DNA of 27,918 nucleotides from Helicobacter sp. (GCF_022511165.1 NZ_JAFLSB010000017.1:1-27918); one strand, 5' to 3'. Positions 15,584-24,166 are shown, counted from the first letter of the stretch. Translations and numbers: made by a program. Notes: a model not told the origin generated them from the sequence alone.

Positions 15584-16784
15584 ACAGATAAAAGATACAC
15601 AAGAGCAAGCAAAGCTCACAGATTCAGTATTATTTCAGGTTGTGCTTTTTTCAGTAGCCTCAATGACTGTGCTAGGTGGGACAATCATCGCGCCCTCCAT
15701 TCCGCATTTTGAAGAGCATTTTGCTTCTGTGCCTCATATTGATATGCTCTCCAAGCTCATACTTACGCTTCCGGCTTTGTTTATTATGATTTTTGCACCT
15801 ATAAGTGGTTTTTTACTTGAGCGATATGGACGCACGAGATTTCTTTATCCTGCGATTTTTATGTGGAGCGCGAGTGGGGCAAGTGGCTTTTTCTTGGAGG
15901 ATAATATCTATTGGATTCTTGCTTCAAGAGCGATTTTTGGTATTTCAACAGCTTTTGTAATGACGGCAATAAGCGCACTTATAGGGGATTATTATCAGGG
16001 CGAAAAGCGTGAAAGGGCATTGGGGTTGCAAGGATTTTTTATGGCAGGAGGAGGGGCGATTTTTCTCATACTTGGGGGTGCATTGAGTGATTTGAATTGG
16101 CGCTATCCCTTTTTAGTTTATACATCAGGCTTTGTGATTTTTATTTGTGCGTTTTTTATGCTTTTTGAACCACAAAGAAATACTCTAAAGTCAAATTCTA
16201 CGCAAAAAGCGACACGCTTTAATTTTTTTAAATTTTTACCTATTTATGCGTTTTCATTTTATGCAATGAGTATGTTTTATGTGATGCCTACGCAGATTCC
16301 GCATTTTATTACTCATAATCTTGGTAAAAGCGGGAATCTCATCGGTATGAGCTTGGCGGTGAGTTCTGTTTGCACAGCAGTTCTCTCGCTTTTTTATGGG
16401 CGACTTCGTGCAAAATGCAGTATTTTTTTGCTTTATTTTATATCTTTAAGTGCTATTGGCGTGGGATTTTTGCTCATAGGGGCTATACAAAAATATGAGG
16501 CTCTTATCTGTGCTTTGGTGCTTATAGGCTCTGGGCTTGGCATTATTCTTGTGAATAATACATCGTGGCTTTTGTCAGTAGCTGGGGATTTTGAGCGCGC
16601 AAAGGCAGCGGGATTCCTATCAGCAAGTGTATTTATGGGGCAGTTTTGCTCTCCTTTTATTACTCAACCGCTTGTGCGTATGGGAGGCATACCTTTTATG
16701 CTTGATATCAATGGCTTTATTTTGCTTACAAGTGCTGGGATTTTTTTGTGGTGGCATTTTGTAAAAGTTCGCAAAAAGCATTGA
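15576..16784 (+). CDS. Major facilitator superfamily transporter
   Basis: 402 residues with about twelve hydrophobic segments. The family motif between segments 2 and 3 reads GFLLERYGRTR (78-88), and SRAIFGISTAF (~116-126) plus GDYYQGEKRERALG follow in the usual places. Layout is that of a drug:H+ antiporter (DHA1-like) efflux protein; the substrate cannot be read from sequence. ATG overlaps the dnaA stop by 8 bases, implying coupling to dnaA, an odd partnership since dnaN follows dnaA in many bacteria. Convergent with recG 25 bases downstream. Confidence 0.85.
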   Translation: MSRQIKDTQEQAKLTDSVLFQVVLFSVASMTVLGGTIIAPSIPHFEEHFASVPHIDMLSKLILTLPALFIMIFAPISGFLLERYGRTRFLYPAIFMWSASGASGFFLEDNIYWILASRAIFGISTAFVMTAISALIGDYYQGEKRERALGLQGFFMAGGGAIFLILGGALSDLNWRYPFLVYTSGFVIFICAFFMLFEPQRNTLKSNSTQKATRFNFFKFLPIYAFSFYAMSMFYVMPTQIPHFITHNLGKSGNLIGMSLAVSSVCTAVLSLFYGRLRAKCSIFLLYFISLSAIGVGFLLIGAIQKYEALICALVLIGSGLGIILVNNTSWLLSVAGDFERAKAAGFLSASVFMGQFCSPFITQPLVRMGGIPFMLDINGFILLTSAGIFLWWHFVKVRKKH

Positions 16785-16809
16785 TGCTACTGGGGACGTA
16801 TTTTAATTT

Positions 16810-18744
16810 TTATGATTCTAAAGTGCTATTTTGCTTAGAAAGTAGGGCTTTAGCTTGTGCAATGATAGGCTCATCATTGCTTATATCAATATAGATAAAC
16901 TCATCTCCGCTTTGCCGCTCCCCACTTAGTAAATCCCCACTATTGCGGTATTTTAAATCAAGTTCGGCAATATCAAAGCCACTGAGCGTTTCACAAAATG
17001 CCTTCAAGCGTTCATTATTTGGCTGATGCGTGTAGAGAAAGCAGAATCCTTTTAAGCCATTACGACTTACGCGTCCTCGTAATTGGTGCAAAGTTGCTAA
17101 CCCTAGTCGCTCTGGAGCAACGATAATAATTGTAGAGACTTTAGGCAGAGATATGCCCACCTCAATAAGCGTTGTTGCAAGCAGCAATGAGCCATTTTGC
17201 GCAAAATGGCTCATCACTTGTGTTTTGTTTTTATCCTTGCCAAAGGTGCAATAGACATTATCAAAGTGTTTTTGCCAAAAACTTAGCCCTTCATTTAAGG
17301 AGAGATAGCCTAGATGTTCGCTTTCTTCTACGAGTGGATAGACGATGATAGCTTGATGTCCCTTTGCTACTTCACTTTGCAAATGCGTAAAAATGGCTTT
17401 AAATTGGCTTTTATCAATAATACTTGTGTGAATATCTTTTTTGAAAGGCACATCTTTTATTGTGCTTACATCAATAAATTGCGCATTAATCATCGCTAGA
17501 GTGCGTGGAATGGGAGTCGCAGAAAATTGCAATGAATGCGGACGCGCTTTGGGATTTTTGGAGCTAGATTCCAAAAGAGAGGATTTGAAAAGATGAGGGG
17601 AATGATCTTTGTTGGAGGCGATTTTTTCTAGGCTAGAGCGTTGATTTGTCCCAAATCGATGTTGCTCATCACTCATTACAAGGGCGAGATTCTCTAGCTC
17701 AAATTCACGATAGAGCAAGGCTTGTGTGCCGATGATAAAATGTGCTTCTCTTATCTCATTGCTTATTTTTTTGCTTTTTGCGATGATGAGGTGGCAGCGC
17801 ACAAAATCGGGGAGCAATCGCTTTGCTTCCTCATAAATTTGTGTAGCAAGTATGGTTGTAGGTGCCATAAGAATGCTTGTGTGTGGATAGCTCATCATCA
17901 CAGCACATAAAATCACAAGTGTTTTGCCACAGCCCACATCACCCATAATAAGCCGTCTTGCAGCAATAGGCTTACTTAAATCCGCTTGTATATCACTTAT
18001 GGCTTGTTTCTGCCCCTGTGTGAGCTTAAAGGGGAGAGATTGGATAAAAGGAGCAATGTCGTTTGTGCATTGATAATGTGCAGGAAAATATCGTTTTTTG
18101 TAAGAGAGAGTGCGCAAATAGTGATATATTTCTGCAAATTTAAGTGCATTAAGATGCTCTTTGGGAAGGGCATTTTGCTCACTGAAAGCGGCACAAAAAG
18201 CAGCATTTGGGCAAAAAATCTCATTAATATGATGTGCTATATCTTGGGGCAAACCGCTTTGGAGGAGATTTTCAATGCTCACAAACTCCGCACATAGCTC
18301 TTGCATAGACTTGGCATTAAGAGAGGTTGTTTTAAATTGCAATGTAATAGTATTAATGTTTTTAATCACCTTGGGTTGAATGATATTGTAATGATGATTA
18401 TAAAGCTCAAGTTTGCCCATCACATATATATGCGAGTGGGGCAAAAACATCTTTTTATGAAAGCTTTGGGGGTGGAATATAATCATTTGAAGCGATTTGT
18501 CAAAATCACTCATTGTAGCATTAATTTTTAGACGCGCATTTTTGCCAAAACCTAAAGTTTGTGTATCGTGAATAAAGACTTTAAACACACCATTTTGATG
18601 TGGAGTTGGGTTTGTAGAAAGTGCGGTATTAGTGTAGGATTTGGGCGTGTGGGTGATAACAAATTGCAACAAAGAGGAGATTTTAAGTTTTTTCAAACGC
18701 TCTTTATTGACTTTGCTTAGGCTTTGTATGCTTTTTTCACACAT
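16810..18744 (-). CDS. recG: ATP-dependent DNA helicase RecG
   Basis: Branch-migrating superfamily 2 helicase that remodels stalled forks and junctions. 644 residues, shorter than the ~690 of E. coli, mainly in the N-terminal wedge region. Motifs: Walker A GDVGCGKT (268-275), DEQHRFG (359-365, the RecG-type DEQH box), SATPIPRTLAM (408-418) and HQLRGRVSR (553-561). Two helicase motifs deviate: motif V reads TTLIEVGISLP (usual VIEVGVDVP) and motif VI GRVSRNG (usual GRVGRG). The C-terminal LKYRNSGDLLSGERQSG matches the RecG tail (usually L..RG.G...G..QSG) loosely. ATG overlaps the gap stop by 8 bases. Confidence 0.93.
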   Translation of the reverse strand: MCEKSIQSLSKVNKERLKKLKISSLLQFVITHTPKSYTNTALSTNPTPHQNGVFKVFIHDTQTLGFGKNARLKINATMSDFDKSLQMIIFHPQSFHKKMFLPHSHIYVMGKLELYNHHYNIIQPKVIKNINTITLQFKTTSLNAKSMQELCAEFVSIENLLQSGLPQDIAHHINEIFCPNAAFCAAFSEQNALPKEHLNALKFAEIYHYLRTLSYKKRYFPAHYQCTNDIAPFIQSLPFKLTQGQKQAISDIQADLSKPIAARRLIMGDVGCGKTLVILCAVMMSYPHTSILMAPTTILATQIYEEAKRLLPDFVRCHLIIAKSKKISNEIREAHFIIGTQALLYREFELENLALVMSDEQHRFGTNQRSSLEKIASNKDHSPHLFKSSLLESSSKNPKARPHSLQFSATPIPRTLAMINAQFIDVSTIKDVPFKKDIHTSIIDKSQFKAIFTHLQSEVAKGHQAIIVYPLVEESEHLGYLSLNEGLSFWQKHFDNVYCTFGKDKNKTQVMSHFAQNGSLLLATTLIEVGISLPKVSTIIIVAPERLGLATLHQLRGRVSRNGLKGFCFLYTHQPNNERLKAFCETLSGFDIAELDLKYRNSGDLLSGERQSGDEFIYIDISNDEPIIAQAKALLSKQNSTLES

Positions 18745-19750
18745 AAGCGCACATTTTTACCATATCAAGTACGCGATTTGCATACCCCCATTCATTATCG
18801 CACCACGCCATAATGCGCGCCATTGTGCCATTAATTACATAGCTTAAATCCGGCGCAAAGATGACACTATGAGGATTACCGATAAAATCACTACTCACGC
18901 CCTGCTTAGAATCTATGCCAATAATGCCTTTCATTTCATCTTCGCTTGCTTTGATAATACACGCATTAAGTGCTTCTTGGCTTGTAGATGAAGAGAGAAT
19001 AAAAGTAATATCAAGCAAAAGCACATTTGAGACAGGCACACGCACACTATGTCCGCCTATTTTACCCTCTAGTGTGGGAAGGAGGCGTGTAAGTGTATGC
19101 GCTGCGCCACTACTTGTGGGGATAATATTTTGTGCTGCTGCGCGTGAGCGTCTCTTATCATTTGGATAGACACTATCAAGGAGTGATTGATCATTGGTAT
19201 AGCTATGGGTAATACAAAAACTCATTTTTTCAATACCAAATTCACGCTCAATTACCTTGCAAAGTGGTGCAAGGGCATTTGCAGTGCAGGAGGCATTTGA
19301 AAATATGCTTTCTCCTTTATAGGCTGAGGTATTTATTCCTTGAGCAAAAATAGGCATATCATCTGTGGGTGAAGCACATAGAATCACCTTTTTGGCACCC
19401 TTTTGACGATGATGCTCAAGTGATTTTGTATCTAAAAACACACCGCTTGATTCTAAAATAATATCCGCTCCAAACGCGCTAAAATCAAGATCTTTTGGGT
19501 TTTTGCAATGAAGCGTGGCAATGGGGGGGATATTGTCTTTGGCAAAGCTAAGGGTATGGTTATGATAAGAGGGGGCAAGGGGAAAAATGCCGTGTGTGCT
19601 ATCGTGCTCTAAGAGATAGCAGAGAATCTCCCAATCACCTATATCATTAAGAGCAACAATACGCATATCTTGTAAATCTTTACGCATTAAAGCTGCACGC
19701 ATAATACTTCTTCCAATGCGCCCAAAGCCATTAATAGCGATATGTATCAT
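18737..19750 (-). CDS. gap: Glyceraldehyde-3-phosphate dehydrogenase, type I
   Basis: Phosphorylating NAD(P)-dependent oxidation of glyceraldehyde 3-phosphate. 337 residues. Rossmann signature INGFGRIGRSIMRA (6-19), catalytic Cys155 in SNASCTANALAP (151-162) and the catalytic His182 in THSYTNDQSLLDS; C-terminal AWCDNEWGYANRVLDM is intact. The active-site loop differs from the usual SCTTNCLAP, as the second Cys is Ala. ATG with AAGGG upstream; a TACAAT -10 box lies 41 bases before the start. Helicobacters carry two gap paralogs; which one this is cannot be told here, and erythrose-4-phosphate dehydrogenase is a less likely alternative. Overlaps recG. Confidence 0.92.
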   Translation of the reverse strand: MIHIAINGFGRIGRSIMRAALMRKDLQDMRIVALNDIGDWEILCYLLEHDSTHGIFPLAPSYHNHTLSFAKDNIPPIATLHCKNPKDLDFSAFGADIILESSGVFLDTKSLEHHRQKGAKKVILCASPTDDMPIFAQGINTSAYKGESIFSNASCTANALAPLCKVIEREFGIEKMSFCITHSYTNDQSLLDSVYPNDKRRSRAAAQNIIPTSSGAAHTLTRLLPTLEGKIGGHSVRVPVSNVLLLDITFILSSSTSQEALNACIIKASEDEMKGIIGIDSKQGVSSDFIGNPHSVIFAPDLSYVINGTMARIMAWCDNEWGYANRVLDMVKMCAYV

Positions 19751-19790
19751 TTTGTCCCTTTAATGCAAAATCACTCAAAATGCGGAAGTG

Positions 19791-19796
19791 ATTGTA
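19791..19796 (-). promoter_or_regulatory. Candidate -10 box of gap
   Basis: TACAAT on the minus strand, 41 bases upstream of the gap start, in the context CTACAATCAC. The same ten bases surround the upstream -10 candidate of leuA (4747-4756). No -35 is evident. Confidence 0.4.
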
Positions 19797-19872
19797 GTAT
19801 ATTTCTACAAATATGACAGAGTTTGTATTAACACATTTTAGCTAGAGTGTGCGCAAAAAGCTTAGGGGGAGT

Positions 19873-20646
19873 ATGCAAACTTTGAATTCTTTTTCAGTAG
19901 CTATCACCGGCGCAAGTAGTGGTATAGGCAGGGCATTAGCTTTATGTTTTTCAAAGGAGGCTACCTCTTTGCATATTACAGGGCGCAATATTATGCGCTT
20001 AGAGCAGACAAAAGAAGCAATTTTAGCACTTAATCCACAAGCACAAGTGCATATTTATTGCTTTGATGTGAGTGATAAATTAGAAACTAAACGTTGGTGT
20101 GAGACTATTTTTGCTACTCGCCTTGATGTGCTTATTTTAAATGCTGGGGTAGCAATGGGCGAAAAAGAGAGCATACAAAAGCATTTGCAGATATGCCATA
20201 CCAATGCAATGGGGGTAGCTTATGCGAGTTTTTATGCTTTAGAATCTTTTCAAAAGCAAGAAAAAATTTTAAATAGCAGAGGGCAGCTCGTCTTTATTAG
20301 CTCTATTGCTGCTTTGCTCTCTTTGCCAAATGCGCCAAGTTATAGTGCTTCAAAGCAGTTTGTAAAGAGCCTTGCTGAAAGTTTAAGCGTATCTCAAAAA
20401 GATGTGTGTATTACCACGATTTGTCCGGGTTTTATCAAAACGCCCCTTACAGATTATATTCACCCCGCTATTCCGCAAATGAGTGTTGAGAGTGCAGCAG
20501 AAAAAATGTATAGGGCGATTAAAAAAGGCAAGAGTTTTGTTGCGTTTCCTTGGTGGTTGGCTTTTGGGGCAAGATTCTATGATTTCTTGCCCTTATCCTT
20601 AAAACGCTTGCTTGTAAAGGCAATAGGCATTATGGGGAGATTGTAG
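19873..20646 (+). CDS. Short-chain dehydrogenase/reductase (SDR)
   Basis: 257-residue classical SDR. NAD(P)-binding TGASSGIG (12-19), NAG (90-92), catalytic Ser144, Tyr157 and Lys161 (YSASK). GRN at 37-39 after the second strand suggests NADP preference. Substrate unknown. The ATG at 19873 is chosen because AGGGGGAG stands in front of it; an in-frame GTG at 19849 has no ribosome-binding site. The C-terminal ~40 residues are hydrophobic and basic (FPWWLAFGARFYDFLPLSLK), which may associate with membrane. Its 3' end overlaps the convergent LtaS-like gene by 17 bases. Confidence 0.9.
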   Translation: MQTLNSFSVAITGASSGIGRALALCFSKEATSLHITGRNIMRLEQTKEAILALNPQAQVHIYCFDVSDKLETKRWCETIFATRLDVLILNAGVAMGEKESIQKHLQICHTNAMGVAYASFYALESFQKQEKILNSRGQLVFISSIAALLSLPNAPSYSASKQFVKSLAESLSVSQKDVCITTICPGFIKTPLTDYIHPAIPQMSVESAAEKMYRAIKKGKSFVAFPWWLAFGARFYDFLPLSLKRLLVKAIGIMGRL

Positions 20647-22678
20647 GTTTAGAATCTCCTTCATTAAAAGCTTTTTTGGTTTTATCAGCTTGTGCCTTGG
20701 TGTTATGATAAAGCATATATATAGCGCTTTCCCATAAATCTTTATTGATTTTTTGAAGTTTTGCATAAAGCTTATCATCTTCCTCTCCCACAGGTTGCCA
20801 ATCAGTGGAATCTTTATGAGTAGAATCTTTAAGATGACGCTTATAGAGAACCCCACCGCTCCATTCATTAGAGAAGCAATATTCATTACTTATGAGCAAT
20901 GGCGGACGATTGAGGCGGCGGATAAAAGTAAATCGATCCTGCCCAAAAGATGTATCAAGCAAATCCCTTCCCATAGTGGTATTGTAAGTTTTAACTCCAG
21001 CTAAACCAGCTGCTGTTGGAAATATATCAATATGTCCTCCTGTTTGAGGCATTATTTGAGCTTGAGGGAAAAATTTTGGGGAGTGGATAATAAGTGGCAC
21101 TTGAAATTCGTGTAAAACCAATTGCGAGTAAGTTTTGCTCACAGATGGAGAAATTTGGCTCATTCCGTGGTCCCCTGTGATGATAAAGATACTATTATCA
21201 AAATATGATGATTTTTGAGCGCTTTCAAAGAATTTTTTTAACGCATAATCACAAAATTTCATAGAGAGATATTCTTGCCTATTTTCAAAGCCATATTTTT
21301 TGAGATATTCATCATCGGGTATGCTATAATCAAAATCAGCCATACCTTCAGGGACGGTAAATGGAGCGTGAAAGCTTGCGAGTTGAATAAGGCTTATAAA
21401 AGGAGTTTTTTGCTCTTCAAGGAGAGTGTTGGCTTCTTGTAAGAGGTCTTTGTCTGAAAGCCCCCATACATCCATTCTAGGCGATTTCCAATATCCTTCT
21501 TCATATATTTTAAGTCCAGCAACATTATTGCTCATCACCCCACGAATATTTGCCCAATTTGCATTACCACCGAGCATATAAAGCTTTGTATATCCCTCAA
21601 AATCATTCCATACAAGATGTTGATCCATTGTGTAGGGGTCTCTCGAGCTTGTTTTAAAATATTCATTGACATCGGGTATGCCTGTTATGATAGAAAACAT
21701 TGCTCTTGCAGTGGTGCGAGCCGAGGCATAATAATTTGGAAAGTAAAGCGATTTTTTGGCGAGTTGGGCAAGAAATGGCGTTGTGTCTAATTCATCAAAC
21801 ATAAGCGAACTTTTATGGGTACTCATAGATTCAATGACAATGATAATGATGTTGGGCTTAGCTCCATTTGTAGCCTTTGAGAAGCGACCATAATTCATAG
21901 AATCTATATCGGGATTTTGCACCTTTAAGTATTCTACCGCGGTAGGATATGCTTCACGCGCTTGTTTGGTATTATCAATAAAAGAGCTTTTAGGGCGCGT
22001 ATCTGCAAGATTTTGGAGAGGATTAAGTCCTAGGGCAGTTATTTGATTATAGCCGGTGAAATAGGCTTCACTCCAACGCAATGGAAAATATACAATGCTG
22101 TATTGCCCATATATCAAAATAACAATGATTAGTAAAGTGCTAATGGCTGATGTGATTTTGCTTGAAATACGATTTGTGTCTTTTTCTTCCCATTTGCTTA
22201 GAATCATTTTGCTTACAAATACCAATGCAGAAACGATAATAGCAAGCAAGAGCAAGAGTTTAATGACGGGGTATGTTTGCCAAACCATTCCTAAAGCTTC
22301 TTTTGTATCCTCTAATAATCCAAGAGCGGCAAAATTAAGTCGTAATTGCAAATACGCATAATGGGCAAAATCAGCAATATAGATAATGATGTAAAGGATA
22401 AATATAAGAGCATAAAAACCAAGCAAAAATGGACGCACTCTACCAAAAAATTTTGATATATAAGGCGTAAAAAGACATATCAGCAGCGGTAAGGACATCA
22501 ATGCCGCGATACGACCATCAAAACGAATACCAATATAAAAAGCCTTTGCTATATCAGCCCAAGAAAAAGCCGCTAAATTTTCCCACTGCCATAGCAAAAA
22601 GCCAACGCGCATAGCAATAGCTATAAGCCACAAAAATAAGAGAAATTTTAAATATACTCGCGTATTTCTGGTAATCAT
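20630..22678 (-). CDS. LtaS-like membrane phosphotransferase/sulfatase family protein
   Basis: 682 residues from the ATG at 22678 (AGGG about 9 bases upstream; an in-frame TTG five codons earlier has none). N-terminal ~225 residues hold about five membrane segments, followed by an extracytoplasmic alkaline-phosphatase-fold domain. Metal and nucleophile positions match the LtaS/OpgB group: E283 in VIESMST, Thr322 in SARTTARAMFS as probable nucleophile, and GDHG at 502-505. LtaS makes lipoteichoic acid in Gram-positives; Gram-negative relatives transfer phosphoglycerol or phosphoethanolamine to envelope glycans or lipids. Acceptor here is unknown. It follows a thioredoxin gene by 21 bases, probably in one operon. 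Confidence 0.85.
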   Translation of the reverse strand: MITRNTRVYLKFLLFLWLIAIAMRVGFLLWQWENLAAFSWADIAKAFYIGIRFDGRIAALMSLPLLICLFTPYISKFFGRVRPFLLGFYALIFILYIIIYIADFAHYAYLQLRLNFAALGLLEDTKEALGMVWQTYPVIKLLLLLAIIVSALVFVSKMILSKWEEKDTNRISSKITSAISTLLIIVILIYGQYSIVYFPLRWSEAYFTGYNQITALGLNPLQNLADTRPKSSFIDNTKQAREAYPTAVEYLKVQNPDIDSMNYGRFSKATNGAKPNIIIIVIESMSTHKSSLMFDELDTTPFLAQLAKKSLYFPNYYASARTTARAMFSIITGIPDVNEYFKTSSRDPYTMDQHLVWNDFEGYTKLYMLGGNANWANIRGVMSNNVAGLKIYEEGYWKSPRMDVWGLSDKDLLQEANTLLEEQKTPFISLIQLASFHAPFTVPEGMADFDYSIPDDEYLKKYGFENRQEYLSMKFCDYALKKFFESAQKSSYFDNSIFIITGDHGMSQISPSVSKTYSQLVLHEFQVPLIIHSPKFFPQAQIMPQTGGHIDIFPTAAGLAGVKTYNTTMGRDLLDTSFGQDRFTFIRRLNRPPLLISNEYCFSNEWSGGVLYKRHLKDSTHKDSTDWQPVGEEDDKLYAKLQKINKDLWESAIYMLYHNTKAQADKTKKAFNEGDSKPTISP

Positions 22679-22699
22679 TACCTTATCCCTCAAAAGTAA

Positions 22700-23011
22700 T
22701 TATAAAAAAGCATTTATTGCATTTTTAATAGCATCTATGGAGCGAGGCTCAATCAAACGCTCCCCCACTTCTTTGCCATCTTTATAGAAAATAAGCGTAG
22801 GAATCTTGCGAATATTGAATTTATCTTTGAGGCTAAGCTCCGTATCAAAGCTTACCTTATAAAAGCGCACTTGCGTAAATTCTGTCATTAAAGATTCAAG
22901 CATAGGATCAATATGCCTACAATCAGGACACCAAGGCGCGCTAAAATCCACCACCACGCAACCATTTTTGATTTTTTCATCAAATTCTATTGCACTTAAA
23001 TGCTCTATCAT
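22700..23011 (-). CDS. Thioredoxin with CPDC active site
   Basis: 103-residue single-domain thioredoxin. Active site WCPDC (27-31) instead of the usual WCGPC, and the cis-proline Pro71 in RKIPTLIFYK. The CPDC form recalls the second thioredoxin of H. pylori, from memory. No signal peptide, so cytoplasmic. ATG is preceded by AAGGAG at ideal spacing, with a TACAAT box at 23052-23057 (minus) upstream. First of an apparent two-gene unit with the LtaS-like gene, although a functional link is not obvious. Confidence 0.92.
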   Translation of the reverse strand: MIEHLSAIEFDEKIKNGCVVVDFSAPWCPDCRHIDPMLESLMTEFTQVRFYKVSFDTELSLKDKFNIRKIPTLIFYKDGKEVGERLIEPRSIDAIKNAINAFL

Positions 23012-23057
23012 TACTTCTCCTTAAAAATAAAAATTTGTTTGTAGTTGTGGGATTGTA

Positions 23058-23408
23058 AATGCAGGTGGAAAATCAACGATAAATAAAAGAATAGTGGGCG
23101 GTATATAAGAGACAATGGTGGCTTTAAGGCGGAATATTACAATAAGCTTTAAATACCTTATACAGCGTATTTCATTGATTGCTTGATTTTGATATTTTCA
23201 TTATACTTTGCATAATTATCAGTTTTTAGCATTTACTAAAGCAGTCATCATAACACCAAAAAGAAATAACAACTAGTAAGCTTTAAGCGACAGAGCAAAA
23301 TCATAATCAACTTAAAACCTCTGCCAAAAAACCGCAAGCAACAAAGAAAGCGAAGAGATAAATTTTCATAAAATGCCAAAATAGATTCTAAAAATTCAAG
23401 GTATTTAC
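23058..23408. other. Non-coding stretch upstream of the outer-membrane protein gene
   Basis: About 350 bases between the thioredoxin promoter and the A16 tract with no convincing ORF, RNA or hairpin. It carries one AGATTCTA motif (23383-23390) and a direct repeat TAAGCTTTAA at 23143 and 23277. An open frame on the minus strand at 23248-23451 runs through the homopolymer (Phe run) and has no ribosome-binding site; it is not counted as a gene. The stretch is long for so compact a chromosome. Confidence 0.5.
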
Positions 23409-23424
23409 AAAAAAAAAAAAAAAA
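23409..23424 (+). repeat. A16 homopolymer tract beside the OMP promoter
   Basis: Sixteen consecutive A residues, the longest homopolymer in the window. It ends about 22 bases before the -10 box of the outer-membrane protein gene, so it abuts the -35 position. Tracts like this slip during replication and, as at H. pylori sabA, can change promoter strength. Confidence 0.85.
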
Positions 23425-23446
23425 CGATATACTTCGACCTCTTAAA

Positions 23447-23452
23447 TACAAT
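23447..23452 (+). promoter_or_regulatory. -10 box of the outer-membrane protein gene
   Basis: TACAAT, 17 bases upstream of the start codon. With 17-base spacing the -35 hexamer would begin at the last A of the A16 tract. The ribosome-binding site GGAGG follows at 23458-23462. Confidence 0.5.
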
Positions 23453-23469
23453 ACTTTGGAGGTTATTTA

Positions 23470-23988
23470 ATGTATAGGATTCTTAAGGTTTGCGTCATAT
23501 TAGCGCTTTTAGGTTCACAAGCTTGGAGCAAAGAAGACAAAATATTTGGAGGCATACAATTAGGACTAGGAGGTGTTGGTGATTATGATGTAGGCGGTAT
23601 TGTAGGCTATATGCACTATTTTCCAAAAAAATATTATATTGCAGATCAATTTCGACAAGGTGTGCGGGGTGTATTTGAGGTAAGCTATATGCAAAAAAGC
23701 TATAACTATTGGGGTGGTAAATACACTTATGGTAGCGTATATGGGGTGCTTGGAGCAGATTATCTACTTGATTTTAACCCAAAAGATAAGTTTGTCTATG
23801 GTATATTTGCAGGACTTGGGCTAGGCTATCTCAATGTTTTTAGTAAGGATTGGTATGCTTCTGCTTCTGCCTTTGGGATTGATGTGCGTTTTGGTGGAAG
23901 CCTCACTATAAGTCAAACTCACCGCTTTGAATTAGCTTTAGGAAGCGGATACTCACTGCTTGGACTGCGCTATATGTTCCTTTTCTAG
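23470..23988 (+). CDS. Small Helicobacter-type outer-membrane beta-barrel protein
   Basis: 172 residues with a signal peptide (1-20, cleavage after AWS). The mature part is rich in Gly, Tyr and Phe in alternating strands (GGIQLGLGGVGDY, GVFEVSYMQ, YGIFAGLGLGYLNVF) and ends in RYMFLF with a terminal Phe, the usual barrel-assembly signal. The size fits an eight-stranded barrel. Specific function cannot be read. ATG with GGAGG 7 bases upstream. Expression is probably modulated by the A16 tract. It stands alone between two non-coding stretches. Confidence 0.8.
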   Translation: MYRILKVCVILALLGSQAWSKEDKIFGGIQLGLGGVGDYDVGGIVGYMHYFPKKYYIADQFRQGVRGVFEVSYMQKSYNYWGGKYTYGSVYGVLGADYLLDFNPKDKFVYGIFAGLGLGYLNVFSKDWYASASAFGIDVRFGGSLTISQTHRFELALGSGYSLLGLRYMFLF

Positions 23989-24031
23989 CTTTAATAGTCA
24001 CATCTTTTTGTAGATTCTGTAGATATTTATT

Positions 24032-24064
24032 AGGGAGAGGATAAAACCCTTGAATCTTCTCCCT
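24032..24064 (+). terminator. Strong hairpin after the OMP gene
   Basis: Arms 24032-24042 (AGGGAGAGGAT) and 24054-24064 (ATCTTCTCCCT) pair over 11 positions with one G-U, around an 11-base loop. It is 43 bases past the OMP stop. No T-run follows (an A8 run does), so it may be a transcript-protecting stem rather than an intrinsic terminator. Confidence 0.4.
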
Positions 24065-24166
24065 CCAAAAAAAAGAAAACTCTCAACAATAATCTTCTCT
24101 TAATACACAAGAAGCTCTCAAGCAAAAATCGCATAATTTGTAGAATCTAAGGATTTTAAAGCACAA

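Noticed and set aside
19523..19529. C7 tract in gap (G7 on the plus strand) as a contingency locus
   Set aside because: Short, in frame in an intact housekeeping gene; no sign of on/off design.
23248..23451. Open frame of 67 codons on the minus strand upstream of the OMP gene
   Set aside because: It reads through the A16 tract as a Phe run, has no ribosome-binding site, and looks like non-coding translation.
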